NCBI GenBank assembly: GCA_947683425.1
Contig: CANTUQ010000160.1
Location: 699,501-763,500 of the forward strand
Direction of reading: 5' to 3'
Length of the DNA stretch: 64,000 nucleotides
Source of the DNA: Excoecaria cochinchinensis
Lineage: Eukaryota > Streptophyta > Magnoliopsida > Malpighiales > Euphorbiaceae
Both the position numbers and the translations under genes were made by a program. Every line of letters begins with the position of its first letter. The stretch's first letter is position 1. Below are positions 12,560 through 25,930 of the stretch, piece by piece. The notes beneath the pieces are model-generated. The model was not told the DNA's origin and made no database searches. It was given only the letters and a program-made list of their open reading frames with translations.

Positions 12560-12703
12560 GTACTCGAGAGTACATTAATTTAAGTCAATATATTCACATT
12601 ATCGCATTGGTACACGAGGGCACCGAACATTTCACATTCACATATAGTTACGCATTGAAGAATCCAGTAAGGATTCTTATCACATTTTGATTCCATGGGA
12701 ATC
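12560..12703. repeat. Mini-hairpin run in F LTR
   Basis: Short perfect stems: GTACTC/GAGTAC (12560-12573), AATCC/GGATT (12661-12675) and GATTCC/GGAATC (12689-12703). The same order is seen in the LTRs of M and P. Confidence 0.75.
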
Positions 12704-13120
12704 AGACGCATTTGGCTGCAGCACTAGACCCTATAGGCATGCCTATCTATCCACTACTTGACTTGCAGGCTAAGGTATTAATTGATTATTATACTTGTTA
12801 TGGCATTATGACATTATAGAATTATCCCATTCTATTTTATTACATAGTTCGCATTCATTGTTATTCACATCACAATTCTATCATTACTTAGATAGGATAT
12901 CGCATGAGCATATATATATATATACAAGAAATTCATCACTATAATCCTCATGCTTGTATATTCATAGTCACAAGTTTACAATTAGATTCAATTCATATCC
13001 ATGCAAATCATCAATATATAGCTAAGTTGATATTTAATAAGGTTTAAGGCAAAATAAGTTCAATTGGAACGGAAAAAGAGATAAAAATCAAAGTCTTAAA
13101 TTTGCCAAAACAAAAGCGTT

Positions 13121-13349
13121 TTACACGGCGGTATGATAATGTCTTACCGCCGTGTAAGACACCCTACATGGGGGTATGATCAAGTCATACCGCAGTGTAG
13201 AAAGCCACACAAAAACACCTTCAAAAACATAGAACATTTACACGGCGGTATGGTCACTCCTTACCGCCGTGTAAAATCTCACACTTGCAATTTCAAAAGG
13301 GCAGAATAGAATTACACGGGGGTATGGCCCATTCCATACCGCCGTGTAA
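13121..13349. repeat. Hairpin array in F LTR, four units
   Basis: Hairpins at 13121-13157, 13164-13200, 13238-13274 and 13312-13349, stems of the type TTACACGGCGGTA/TACCGCCGTGTAA. The last two intervals are 74 bp, the same period as the differently sequenced array of family A. The first interval is shortened to 43. Spacers hold a GCAGAAT word, as in family A. Confidence 0.9.
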
Positions 13350-13881
13350 CTCATTCAACCCATTTTTTTTTTTTACATGAAAACTTAGCTACTTTAGAAA
13401 TCAATTGCAACCCAAAATCATTTCAACATACATATACTTCCCATTCAATGCATACATGAACTTTGCTCATGCTTGTTTTCACCTTAACAAAATAAACATT
13501 AGATAAATGCAGTAATGAACAAGATTTATCAATATAATCTCAAGCATTCTTTCCTCAATTTATCCACACATAGATGAACTCACTTATTCCATTCTCAAAC
13601 TGATTCCAACAAGCCTCAACCACATTCATACATGTATTAGTTGCCTTATTTCAAACATTCTCATCATTCAATCAAGATTTATAACTACAATTCCTAGCAT
13701 GCAAGCATGGCATCAAGATAAAGCAATTTATTATCCTCCCACAGCAATCATAATTGCATGCACAATTATTATATACAAAAACACATGTTCTCAAACCTCT
13801 ACTCCTTAGCTCCTAGCCAAATTCACTTAGTACTTGGCTCTCCCACTTTAGCCTTCCCTTTGTCCTTCTTACGCCCTTCCT

Positions 13882-13995
13882 CTACAACAAACCATGATCA
13901 TAAAAATGCATGTAGTTAAACCCCAATACCAAAGTACCAAAATACTAAAATAGAGAGGAGAAGAAGAAGAATTTTGAGGTAGCCAATCCACTTAC
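13882..13995 (-). other. Predicted GT-AG intron in F LTR (114 bp)
   Basis: Minus-strand donor AAG|GTAAGTG and acceptor TTTGTTGTAG|AGGAAG, 593 bp into the LTR, followed by a purine-rich segment. Same position class as the introns proposed in seven other LTRs here. Read from splice consensus only. Confidence 0.55.
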
Positions 13996-14588
13996 CTTTC
14001 TAAGATGAAACTCTCACTAACAACCCCTTTCTAACCCATTAATAAAGCAGAATTCTCATTCAATAATCAAGCAACAATGAAGGAGTGAAAGAGTAGGAAA
14101 GGTTGAGGAAAAACACAGAAATTTGAGAGAGAAATGAGATGAAAAATGAGATAAAAGGGAAAAGAGGGGAATGGTTGCCGCCCCATGCAGCCAACCACTC
14201 TCTTTCTCACTCCACCATGCAAGGTCTTAGGTGGCCACTAACAGATTTCTGTTCTTGGCCTCCCTTACAAGGCCTGAATCTCAATAATCCTGGTCTTGGC
14301 CCAATATCTCAACCCTAAATAACCTGGCCCATAGCATTATACTTCTAATCTAATCCCAAAGCCCAACTCTATATCTTAAGCCCACTACTCCATCACTTAA
14401 GCAATGTAAGTCCAACAATTAACAACAATTTAACCTAAACATTTTAGTCACTTTAATCAAATTATTTATGCAAGTAGGTCCCAATTTAACACACACGCAA
14501 ATTCCAGATTTTTGAATCTCATCACATGGCATAACCCAAATCATACAATTTGACATACATTCTCCTAGGGTGATATGCAGCTGTTACA

Positions 14589-14602
14589 ACTCTCCCCTCC
14601 TA
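14589..14602 (-). other. Element F polypurine tract
   Basis: Minus strand GGAGGGGAGAGT ends next to TGTAACAG of the 3' LTR. The preceding sequence encodes the last residues after the chromodomain. Confidence 0.8.
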
Positions 14603-14639
14603 ATAAGAATTTCGTCCGCGAAATTCGTACCTGATTTAA

Positions 14640-17600
14640 AAAGATGAGGGTATTGATCTCGCATAGCCGCTTTCGGTTCCCACATTGCTTCTTCTATCCC
14701 ATGATGTTGCTAAAGAACCTTGACTAACGGAGCCTCCTTACTCCGCAGCCTCTTTACCTCCCTAGCCAAAATCTCAATGGGTTTCTCATCATAAGAGAAG
14801 TCCGGTTGCACTTGTACATCTTGTACTGGAATGATGTGAGATTCGTCCGAACGATACTTCCGAAGCATTGACATATGGAATACATCGTGAAGCTTAGACA
14901 AAGCTGGTGGCAAAGCTAATCAGTCAGCCACCGAACCCACTCTTTCTAATATCTCATACGGCCCAATAAACCTCAGACTTAACTTTCCCTTCTTGCCAAA
15001 TCTTAACACTTTCCTCCACGGAGACACTTTCAGAAACACTTTGTCGCCTACCATATACTCAATGTCCTTTCTCATCAAGTCCGCATATGACTTTTGCCTG
15101 TCACATGCAGCCTTCAGCCTTTGCTGGATCAATCTTGCCTTCTCTTCAGTATCCCTTACCAACTCTGCTTTCTGATAATTCAGTCCAACAAATCGGAGTC
15201 CGAAACTTCCTACCATACAAAACTTCAAATAGGGCCATGCCAATTCTTACTTGATATCCATTATTATAGGCAAATTCCACTAAAGGAATGTACCTATCCC
15301 AATTCTTCGAGAAATCAAGTACACACGCCCGAAGCAAGTCCTCCAACACTTGAATAACCCTTTTTGACTGTCCATTAGTTTGGGGGTGAAAAGCTATGCT
15401 GAAATTCAATTTTGAGCCCAAAGCAGCTTGCAAACTCTTCTAAAATTTGGAGGTGAACCTCGGATCTCTATTAGAAACAATGGATAGTGGAATACCATGC
15501 AACCTCACAATCTCCTTTACATACAAATCGGCCAATCGATCCATTAAGTAGTTAAGCCGAACCGGTATAAAATGTGCCGACTTAGAAAACCGATCCACTA
15601 CTACCCAAATCGAATCATACTATCTCAACAACATTGGCAAACCCGAAAGAAAGTTCATGGTGATGTTATCCCATTTCCACTGTGGAATCAGAATAGGATT
15701 TAACAAACCATGAGGAACCTGATGTTCCGCCTTCACTTGTTGGCACGTTAAACACTTGGAAACATAATCAACCACATTCTTTTTCATGCCAGCCACCAAT
15801 AGAACTGTTTCAAGTCCTGGTACATCTTGGTACCGCCTGGATGCATAGTGAACACCGTATTATGCGTTTCATGTAGCACTCTCTTCTTCAACTCTCGATC
15901 ATTGGCAACACATAACCGCCCCTAATAGAATAACACACCATCCTCACTAACTGTAAAATCAACATGATCCCCTTTCTCCACTGATTGAACAATTTGCTGA
16001 AGTTTAGGGTCACTCTTTTGAGCAATAACCAACTCATCCTTTAGTACTGGTGTTGCTCTCAACTGAGCCACTAATGCACCATTCGAATCAAATCTCCACT
16101 TAAACCTTTGCACAAGCAATGCTGAAACAGACTTTCTGCTTAAGGCATCGGCGACGACATTGGCCTTACTCGGATGGTAATCCACAATACAATCATAATC
16201 TTTAAACAATTCTAACCACCTTATTTGTCTTAAGTTCAACTCTTTTTGAGTGAGCAAGTACTTAAGACTCTTATGGTCCTTGAAGATCTTACACTTTTCA
16301 CCATATAAGTAATGCCGCCAAATTTTTAAAGCAAACACTATTGCGGCTAACTCCAAATCGTGAGTCGGATAATTTTGCTCATGGGGCTTCAACTGTCTTG
16401 AAGCATAAGCCACTACCCTGCCTTCCTGCATCAGTACACAACCCAATCCAACTATTGAGGCATCGTTATACAAAGCATATTCCTTACCCGAAATGGGTTG
16501 AATCAGAATTGGCGCTTCAACTAACATCTTCTTTAACTGCTCAAAACTGATTTGGAACTTATTCGACCACTTAAACTTAACTCACTTACATAGCAGTTTA
16601 GTAAACGGAGAAGCAATTACTGAAAACCCTTGTACAAAACGCCAGTAGTATCCCGCTAAACGCAAGAAACTTTACACTTCGGACATATTCTTAGGAGGTC
16701 TCCAATTCACTACCGCTTTAATCTTTGCAGGGTCAACCTTGACACCTTCAGCCGAAATAATGTACCCAAAGAAAGACACCTCCTTTAAAAAAAATTCACA
16801 CTTACTCAGCTTTGCAAACAATTTGTGCTCTCTCAGGGTCTAAAGCACCATTCTCAAGTGCTGCTCATGCTCCTTCTCATTCTTTGAATACACTAGTATG
16901 TCGTCAATAAAAACAACCATAAATTGATCCAAATATGGTCTAAAAACCCTATTCATTAAGTCCATAAATGCAGCAAGTGCATTTGTTAACCCGAATGGCG
17001 TCACAAGGAATTCGTAATGCCCATAACGAGTTCTAAATGCAGTCTTGGGAATATCCTCCTTCTTAACTTGTAATTGGTAATACCCTGATCTCAAATCAAT
17101 TTTAGAGAATATACTAGCTCCCTTCAATTGATCAAATAAATATTCAATTCTAGGCAAAGGGTATCTGTTCTTTACTGTCACCTTATTCAGCTGCCTATAG
17201 TCGATACACGACCTCATAGATCCATCATTCTCTTTGACAAACAGAACTGGTGCTCCCTATGGAGACACACTTGGTCTAATGAAGCCCTTGTCCAACAGTT
17301 CTTGCAACTGCAGTTTCAATTCCTTCAGCTCGCTCGGGGCCATTCGATAAGGTGCTTTTGATAGGGGTACCGTACCAGGCACTATCTCAATGGACAATTC
17401 CACCCCTCTCCTTGGTGGTACACCCACCAACTCTTTAGGAAAGACATCAGAAAATACCCTCACAATCAAAATATCCTAGATCTCACTTGATCTCTTCTAG
17501 AATCCAAAACTAAGGCCAAGAAAGCCTCACAACCCTTCCTTAAACATCGGCGTGCTTACATAGCCGACATCACATTAACCAGAGGATTGGTATGACGACC

Positions 17601-19146
17601 CTTCACGGTCACCTTAAGTCCCTCACTACTACTAAGCACAACAGTCTTCTTCTTACAATAAACTATGGCATTGTGGCTAATCAACCAATCTATGCCTAAA
17701 ATTAAGTCGAAATCATCGAAGGGAAATTAAATCAAATCTACCGAAAATACACATCCTTGAACCACTAATGGACAATCCCTATGCATTCTATTCACCTTAG
17801 CAACACTTCCCAGTGGACTAGTTACACATATATCATAACTCAAATTACTAGCGATGGGCATGCTATCACAAATTTTCTTAGAACATATATATGAATGAGT
17901 AGACCCCGGACCAATCAATGCAAACATTTTTATATCATAAAGCAGAAAAGTACCTGCGATAACTTCTGGTGCATCCTGATCTTCTCTTGCTTTCATGGAA
18001 TATGCTTGGGCCGGTACAGTTGGAGGTCCATTCACAGTTTCTGACTCAACTCTACCTCGAGATGGGTTACCTCGACCGCAACCTATACCTCTACCTCGAT
18101 GAGTTGGAGCTAAATTTGACCCACCATAACTAGCCTCTTACTGATTACCAACCACCCCATATGCCTTAGGACAATTAGCCAAGTAATGCTCATTACTGCA
18201 ACATCAGAAGCAGGCACCAGTCACCTTCCAACACTCCCCTCTTTGCCTCTTACCACAATGAAGGCACTCATGCACTTCACTTTTATTGCTCGATGTGCCC
18301 CTACCCGAACCGGGTGCATGAGATGATCCCTGATTTCTACCTCTAGCAGCGGGGCTATTCACAGATTCTGCATGAGGTGTCGCAGGAGAACCCCTTGACC
18401 TTTTTCCCGAATGTGCACCACCCCGACTAGGATTTCTCCGCTGCATTCTCTCTTTCTGCACTTCCAAGGATCTTTTGGCTCTCATAGCCGCCTGCATAAT
18501 TTGGTAATAAGTTACTGTCTGGTAGGTAGTCAAAGAAATCAGCAAAGCCTTAATTTGCTCAATTAATCCTTCCTCAAACTGCTGACATCTGAACTCTTCA
18601 GTAAGCACTCCTTCAGGTGTATACTTGCTCAGCCTACTGAATTCCTTCTCATATTCAGCCATGAACATAGCTCTTTGCCTCAGATTAAGGAATTACTTCC
18701 AATTTGCTGCCTTATATGCCTTAGTGACATACTTGTTTCTAAACTCCTGTTCGAAGAACTCCCAAGTGATAGGGTTTGGAAGCAATGGATGCCTCAATAC
18801 CAGCTTCCACCAGTCATATGTAGCTCCTTGCAGCAAGGACATAACACAATCAACCCTTTGTTCAGTTGGACACTTTATCTCATCCAAAACTCGTTGCATC
18901 CTCTCAATCCAATATTCGGCTTTAGCAGACTCATCGAGGCTAGTTCTGAAGAACTCTTTTGGCCCATGCTTCCTTAGGGACTCCAAGGGAGCCTTCGGTG
19001 CTATCACTCGATCGAGCACCCTAGCCATGTCTTACGATACTTTGAGTAATGCTTCTAAGGGAACTATAGGTACCTCTTAACCCAAACTAATCGGTGCAGA
19101 CTGCCCAGATTCTGACACTTCTATGTCTTTGGGATTCACACTTTTC
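14640..19146 (-). pseudogene. Element F gag-pol relic, Del/Tekay-like chromodomain Ty3/gypsy
   Basis: Read right to left on the minus strand: gag with a damaged CCHC knuckle (about 19146-18150), protease with an LIGPGSTHSY-like core where the catalytic D is G (near 17910), reverse transcriptase with CIDYRQLN and FIDDILVYS (17470-16560), RNase H with DHKSLKYL (16527-16100), integrase fragments (15850-14920), and a chromodomain ending near 14650. The frames are broken by many stops and shifts, so no product is made. Gag is cut at 19146 in the residues SVNP, where Tat-like LTR T2 begins. Sequence is close to elements M and P but clearly more diverged. Confidence 0.9.
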
Positions 19147-20949
19147 GCACGGCCCTCTCGCCTCGTTGAGCCCAAAAGACCATAGAAGGTTCGGGACTTC
19201 CCATTTATTCATACCTTGGTTAAGTTTATAATTGAATTTTGAATTTAGCGTTTCATCCCATTTCTTATTCAATTTAGTGCAATTTAATTAAAGCGCAGGT
19301 TGTCCATCCAAAAAAGCGGTAAATGGAGTGCAATTAAAATAAAGCATATGAAAATAACTTACAATAAAACTAGGGGCATAATACAACCCCCATTGTAAAT
19401 AAAATACACGTCATACATAAAGCGGGTTATACATTAAGGATGAGGATATTGGCCCTCGCATACCTATTTATTACAAAACAAATTTTGAGGCATCGATTTT
19501 ATTTGTTGAAAAATAGGACATTGGTCCTCAATTGGTTGATAAAAAAATCCCATCTTAATGAATAAAAATATTTAACTATTTTTATATTAGCGAAATAATA
19601 ATAAAAAAATGATATTCACAATAACAACATAAATTAAGAAAATGGAGTCCAGAGAATAAACCAGGTGAGGATCATTAGGCCATTACAGTGGCTTATCACA
19701 AATAAAAACTCACAAAATAAAAGCCATGTTAGTGTAAAATTAGGAGCAAAATAAACAGGAGATTGAATAATAATAAAAAAATGTGAGAAATTGTAAGAAA
19801 AATCAATGGAAAATCAAATGATAGAGAAAAACGAAAATAAATAAGAGAGGAGGCCCAGGGACGGCCTAAGGCGTGCGAGCGACGGGCGCCCCTGGGCTGA
19901 CCGATGGGGTAAGATAACATCCGTCGATGGGCCGTTGCTTGCTTGAACGACGGCCATCGGTGGTTGCTTCTACCCGTCGGTCCCTCATGCTTATGGGCTG
20001 ACCGGCAGGCTAGCATAACATCCATTAACGGCTCGTCGCTCGCTTGAGCGATGGCCTTCGGTGGTTATTTGAGCCTGTCGGTCACCCCTATTCAAAAAGA
20101 AGAGGAAATTCTAAACTCTTTGTTGTTTTGATTTGAATAAAACCGGATTTTTATTCAATAAATCGTAGCAAAGTAATTAAATAAAAATAATAGTTCCAGA
20201 ATGTTTACCCATGGATTTTTACCTCGTGAAGGTGAACGTCATGTGATTTTAGTTCCTCGAGTTCTATAAGGATCGGTCAGCGATTGGGTGATTTTGAAAA
20301 GTCTTTGATTGCAAAACTCGTATTGCAAGAAAATATAAACCAAGAGAAGAAAATTGCTTTCTCTATCTCGGTATTATAGCTAAATAAAAAAAAAACAAAT
20401 GAACGTCATTTCCTTGATTCAACTTTGATTCAGAAAATATTTGACAAAAGCATTTTTGGAGAAAATTCAAATCTCGTGAGAAAACTTTTAAAGTAAATTG
20501 TCTAATCAAAAATTTTCAATCCGAAATTTTCTAACCTCAAATCTTCTAACCCCTAATAAGGAACTTCCTTCCCCTATTTATAGATTTTGGAAGATATTTT
20601 AAATAAATTTAAATTTGAAGAGAATTTTCTGAAATCAAATCAAAATGGAATGATCTTTAGAATATTACCAAAATCAAATCCAATATTTAAAAATATTTGA
20701 AAATATTTTTGAGATTTTAAAAGATTTAAAAGATATTTTGTAAATCCTTCAAAATTTGGAGAATTCGGCGATTTGAACGATCAGATCACCGACCGACGGG
20801 CTGCTTGTGGATGACCGATGGGTGTTGATTGTGGGTGTACCAGTGGTCATTTTACTGACGGGCCCTACAGGTGGCACGAAAATGAGAAACGGCTATCCCT
20901 CGAGAGGAGTAAGCGAGCGACGCCCGCCGCTCAAGCGAACGAAGGGCGC

Positions 20950-23729
20950 TGTGACGCGCACCGAACCCCGTGGCCTCCCGAAAGCCCGCTTTAGGGTGAT
21001 CAGGAAAGGTTCATAAAGCTTGTAAGGTATTTACAAGTGCGTCTATTTTTGGTAACAATGAGGTTTCTTGGAGTCGCCACCCAATAGAACATTAGGGAGG
21101 GTCGTCTAGCCTCAGCGAGCCTAAGACGGCGCATACATATCCTTCTTGGGCAAGCCAGAGAGATCTTGGAGGTCTCAGCCTCTACCCCCTGGGGCCTAGG
21201 ATTTGTAAATTTAAGTCTTTTGGTGAGACTCAAGAGGTGTCTTGGAAGTCCTAGACCTCTCGCCTCATTGAGCCCCAAAGACCAGAGTGAGTTCGGGACT
21301 TCTCATTTATTTATACCTTGATCAATATAATGATTAAGTTTTGAATTCATTATTTCACCAACTTTCCATACGATGCATTTAATTAAGGCGCAATCATTCA
21401 CGTCAAAAGCAATAAGTAAAGCATTATTAAAATAAACATTCTCAAAATAAATTACAATAAAACTAGAGGCGGAATACAACCCCCATTGTAAATAAAATCC
21501 AAATCATGCATAAAACGGGAAATTCATTAATGATGAGGACATTGGTCCTCGCATGCATATTTATTATAAAATAATTTTGATGTGATGGTTTTATTTTGGA
21601 TGGAGAAAATTGAGACATTGGTCCCATTTTTATTTAGAAAAAATTCCAAATTAATTAATAAAAATGCTTTGTGATTTTTTCCCTAGCGCCTAAAATAAAC
21701 AAATTTATAGGAAAATTACATAGCAAAATAAATGGAAAAGCAAAATGAATAAAATATCACAAATAAAGCAAATAAATACTTGATCCCAAACGAGCATTCT
21801 GAGTCTTCCCGTGTGTTCGTAAAAATGCCCAAGAAGGAAAATGAGATGTGAAATAAAAATAAAACACAAATAGAATAATGTTAGTAATTGAATCAATTAA
21901 AATCAATTAAATATAAAATAAATGATAAAATAAAATAAAATGAGACAAAACGAAATGATATCAAAATAACAAATGAATTAACATGTTTACAATTTAAAAT
22001 AAATGAGAAAAATGTGTTATGAACAACAAATGGATTAAAAGATGTAATTGGAATAAAATACAACATGTTAATTAATTAATGTGTAAAAATATGAACATGA
22101 TAATAGTGAAAATAAATAAGTGAACAAAATATTAAACATGTGATAATGACAATGGAAAAGAATAAAAAATGATTAAATAAATGACATGATTAATTAAATA
22201 TGTTCACAAATGATATAAACCATTTACATGGCAAAAAGATCAATCAAAATGAATTAATTTAATTACATGTTAAAAATAATGATGAATGAATTAATTTAAT
22301 TACATGTTAAAAATAAAAGAAATCAATATTCACATGAATAAAATAAATGAATGAGAATAATAATAAAAATATACCTGGTAATAAATTAAACATAAACAAA
22401 ATAAATAAATGAATAACTGAAAATAATAAGAATGAACATGAATAAATTAAATATGAACAAAAAGAATAAGAAGAACAAGCCCGGAATGTTTACCCTCAGA
22501 GTTTCGGATTCAATGAAGGCAAAAAGATGATTGATTTCCTTTTTCTTGATTTGCAATATTAGAATTGAATGATAAAAATATTGCAATTTCATTCCAAGAA
22601 AAAATAGGCTTAGAAATGAAGAAAGAAAATCAACAATTCTTTAAAAACAAAGAATTAATTTCTTTGCCAAAAGAATGATTTTTATTGATTAAAAGAATGA
22701 AAATGATGTCAAGAACAAACAATTATTTTATTTGTTCCAAAGAAAAAAAATCATTTATGAGAAAAAATTGTTTTTTAGAAAATCAAATGAAAAAATCGAT
22801 TTTAGGAACAAACAATTATTTGTTTTGCCCCAAAATCCATTGTTCATCAAAAAAAGATTCAAAATAATAAAAAAAACCTTGAAAAAGTTTAATTGAAAAC
22901 AAATAACAAATTAAAAAATTAATTTTGAGAGCAAACAATTATTATGTTTGCCTCAAAATTAAATTGCATCAATAAATCTTCTTCTAAAAAGTGTTTAGAA
23001 TAAATTCTATTGGAAAAAAGAACTAAAAAGATGAACTCAATTTTTTATTGGGGGAAAAAATCTGGAATTTTTCTTAGAGAAATTGAGAGGAAGAAGAGAA
23101 AAAACCCTAGAAAAATTCCACTTTTTAGATTTTCATCTTATTCTTTTTATATGAAGAAAAATAGGAAAAATAAAATAATTAAAGGGATAAAATTTAATTA
23201 AATCATATATTACCTATTTTCATTTTTAAAAAAGGAAAAAATCCCTTAAAACCTTGAAAAAAGGGGTAAAAAACTGATTTTTAGGTCTAAAAATCGGAAA
23301 AAAGCGGTATCAGACCCTATAGTGACGGCTAGGAAAGGAGGGAAGCCCGTCGCTATAGAGGGAGGGGCTTCACGCAGCGAGGCTGCGCGCAGTGGCGCGG
23401 AAATCACGCGCAGTGCGTGCAATGCTGCGCGTCGCCTCTTCGCGCCCAGCGCCTGGGAGCCCTCGAGCTGGGCGCACCGCCGCGCCCGACACTCGCGATC
23501 CGAAATTTTTTTTTTTTTAAATTTTAAATTGACTAAAAATACTATAATTTTAAGCCCCCATTTTTCAAAACTAATTTTTAAAATATTTTTTTATTATTTT
23601 TTTAATTTTTCACTCCAAAATGCAAATTTGACAAGGAAATCACCACTTTTACCATTTTTGCCTGTGGAAAGGCGTCTTATCATCATTGGGTAACTCTGAT
23701 CTGGGCTACCTCAGGACACGGTGTCTACA
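20950..23729 (-). mobile_element. T3: Tat/Ogre-like solo LTR (2,780 bp) with TSD GGCGC
   Basis: Intact termini TGTGACGCGC (20950) and GTGTCTACA (23729), flanked by identical 5-bp repeats GGCGC at 20945-20949 and 23730-23734. It lies inside T2. It carries ~100-bp repeats near its U5 end (21065-21290), very AT-rich DNA (21400-23280) and a GC-rich palindromic island (23320-23505). A solo LTR arises by recombination between the two LTRs of one insertion. Confidence 0.95.
23320..23505. other. GC-rich palindromic island in T3
   Basis: A GC-rich block in an AT-rich LTR, with nested CGCGCAGTG, GCGCG and GGGCGC words and short dyads. It ends at an A/T run. No gene is visible. Confidence 0.7.
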
Positions 23730-24168
23730 GGCGCCGCTCAAGCGAGCGACGGGCTCCATTCTCGACCGATAGGCATTGGTCAGGCAAGCGAAGGGCTCCC
23801 TTGCCGAGCGATAGGCATCGGTCATGCGAGCAACGGGCTCCCTGCTCGAGCGACAGCCGTCACTCGTCGCGAGAGACGGGCCTCTCGCACGAGCGACGGG
23901 CTGCCCGTCTGTGCAACAAAATCCCAATTCTCAAAGTTTGAAGTCTCCTCAACTCTTTGAAATCTCCTATTTACCCAGAAAACCTCTGATCCTTATAAAA
24001 CTGGAGAATGAACACCCACAGCTTTCATCTCTTATCCGAAAACCGATGTTAGTCTCTTCATCGGGTAACTCTGATTTGGACTGCTTTAGGACCCGGTGTC
24101 TACACTCGATCATGCATGTATATAACATTTGGCTAAGTCTTATTGTTCAATATGCAAAACAGAGGTAC

Positions 24169-24422
24169 CTCACGGTGACAATTAATTTGATTGTGACCCT
24201 GACATACCAAGGTTTCAGAACAGAATACAATCACAAATACCTCACGGTGACAATCAATTTTGTTGTCACCGTGACATGCAAATATCTTCCGAGCAGAATG
24301 CAACTTATGGTATCTCACGGTGACAATCAATTTGGCTATCACCGTGACATACCAAATGCACCCAAATAGAATGCAAAACTTGCATACCTCACGGTGATAA
24401 TCAATTTGGTTGTCACCGTGAC
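24169..24422. repeat. Hairpin array in A2, four units, 73-bp period
   Basis: 35-bp hairpins at 24169-24203, 24241-24275, 24314-24348 and 24388-24422 (steps of 72, 73, 74). Stem type CTCACGGTGACAAT pairing with a GTCACCGTGAC-type arm. Confidence 0.9.
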
Positions 24423-25063
24423 CTATGCAAATTTGCTAAAACACAGCTATGTTTTACCAACGCAAAGTTATGCTTTTCTCACCCAAATCTCATAACAAAC
24501 TTCAAGTCCTCATAACTCAATTCAAATGTCATTATTAGCCAAATCATCCTTCTAAGCATATGTTCTCATACTTATTAACTTTCTAACAATGTCAATTTCA
24601 GCACAATTAGATGACAACTCAAGGAGTTATGTGCAAATGATTATAACATGCTCCAAATGACTCATATGCACATTTTGGTTAACCTAAGAAAACCATTTTA
24701 AAATCTTACACTTGTTCAAACTATTTATATTTCCATGTCAAGTTCACATACCAATTTCAATTCGAGAATTCACCTATCAAATAAACTTATATAATCCACT
24801 TTCTCTCAATTTACATTCAAACACATATATCCAAATTTAGGGTTCAACAAACTCATAGCAATCAACACACTCCAATGCAATCATTCCTTCAATACAATCA
24901 TCTCATAGCATAACAAAACAATTTCTGACACAATCAATAAAATTATACACATATATCACAATTGGTTCCCAAACCTCTTCTCCTTAGCTCACTAGAAGTC
25001 ACTTAACCTCTTGATCAATCACCTTCCCCTTTCCTTTGATTCCCTTTACCTCCTTAACTTCAG

Positions 25064-25171
25064 CTATCAACAAATCCAGGATTGGAACAAGGATTAATTA
25101 CCAACTCATCACAACCTAATAATAAGAAAAGGAGTAAAGGAAGATGAGAAATCAATTACTAGATCACTTAC
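25064..25171 (-). other. Predicted GT-AG intron in A2 LTR (108 bp)
   Basis: Minus-strand donor AAG|GTAAGTGA and acceptor TTTGTTGATAG|CTGAAG, 441 bp from the LTR start, the same offset as in P. Confidence 0.5.
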
Positions 25172-25612
25172 CTTACTAAAACAGAACTTAGCAACCAATA
25201 CATCATTTATCTTCAATAGAATTCTTATAGAGATCACTTAAGTAATAGCTTCTAAAATGAAGAGAAGAAGATGAGTGTGAAGAAGAAAAGATAGTCCGGA
25301 ATTGCACATACAAAGGAGTGGATTTCCTCTTTCCTCAATGAGATATATATTGCATGAAATAGGTTAGGTTGGCAATGCCACAGTCAGACACATGGATCCC
25401 ACTATAATCCTTCAAACTCAATTAACTTAATCAAGTTTAATTAACTCATAATTAATCCACCACTAATACTTTACAATTAAGCCACTTATCTTATTTCATT
25501 CATTCAATTGAGTCCTTTTCTAAAGTTCAATTCAGTCCTACAAATCAAATTTGGTCACACATACTTCCTCAATTAAACCAATTACTACCAAGGTACAATT
25601 CCGGCCATTACA

Positions 25613-25930
25613 CTTTCTTTTCAAAAGACAGACTAAAATTTCCTTAGAACATGATGAACAAAGTCAAGTTGAGAAAAACAATATCTTATTGAATTCACAC
25701 AATAAACTGAACATGAATATATATATATATATATATTTATTTTTTATTTATTTATTTATTTTTTAAAGATAAAGAGAAATAGAAGAACTACCCCACACTT
25801 GAATATTTCCGCAGCTTACTTGCCTAGAATTCGCAAAATAAATATTACTAATTTTGATAAGCTACTAATTCCAAATAAAATTATAAGGGCAGTTTTTCCA
25901 AATTTTCTTTCCTCAAACTCAAACTTACGG
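25613..25930. other. Unassigned AT-rich stretch
   Basis: Lies between LTR fragment A2 and the end of C gag. Holds a (TA)n/TTTA run (about 25717-25765). I see no LTR terminus, polypurine tract or coding domain. It may be what is left of the 3' end of element C. Confidence 0.5.

Larger units (their letters stand above)
12060..14588 (-). repeat. Element F 3' LTR (end cut by T1 insertion)
   Basis: Minus-strand start TGTAACAGCTG at 14588, directly after a polypurine tract. The far end is replaced by T1 at 12059/12060. It contains the LTR landmarks seen in the other chromodomain-type families: predicted intron (13882-13995), hairpin array (13121-13349), mini-hairpins (12560-12703), GGCATGCC palindrome (12733-12746), and a degenerate CTAAGCG stem (12142-12160). 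Confidence 0.85.
19147..24104 (-). repeat. T2: Tat/Ogre-like LTR, left end missing, interrupted by T3
   Basis: Minus-strand start TGTAGACACCGGGTCC at 24104. The other end lacks the first ~345 bp seen in T1 and abuts F gag at about 19146. The parts are 19147-20949 and 23735-24104. It holds GACGGGC/GAGCGACGGGC words (19865-20090, 20780-20949, 23730-23905). No interior is attached, so it may be a truncated solo LTR. Confidence 0.8.
24105..25612 (-). repeat. A2: family-A-like chromodomain element LTR fragment
   Basis: Minus-strand LTR start TGTAATGGCCGG at 25612, truncated by T2 at 24104. Resembles the LTRs of M and P but is more diverged. Carries four hairpins and a predicted intron. Its internal region is not attached. 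Confidence 0.8.

Noticed and set aside
12060..25612. A2 as the 5' LTR of element F
   Set aside because: The LTR starts differ (TGTAACAGCTG against TGTAATGGCCGG) and the hairpin arms are unrelated. LTRs of one element begin identical.
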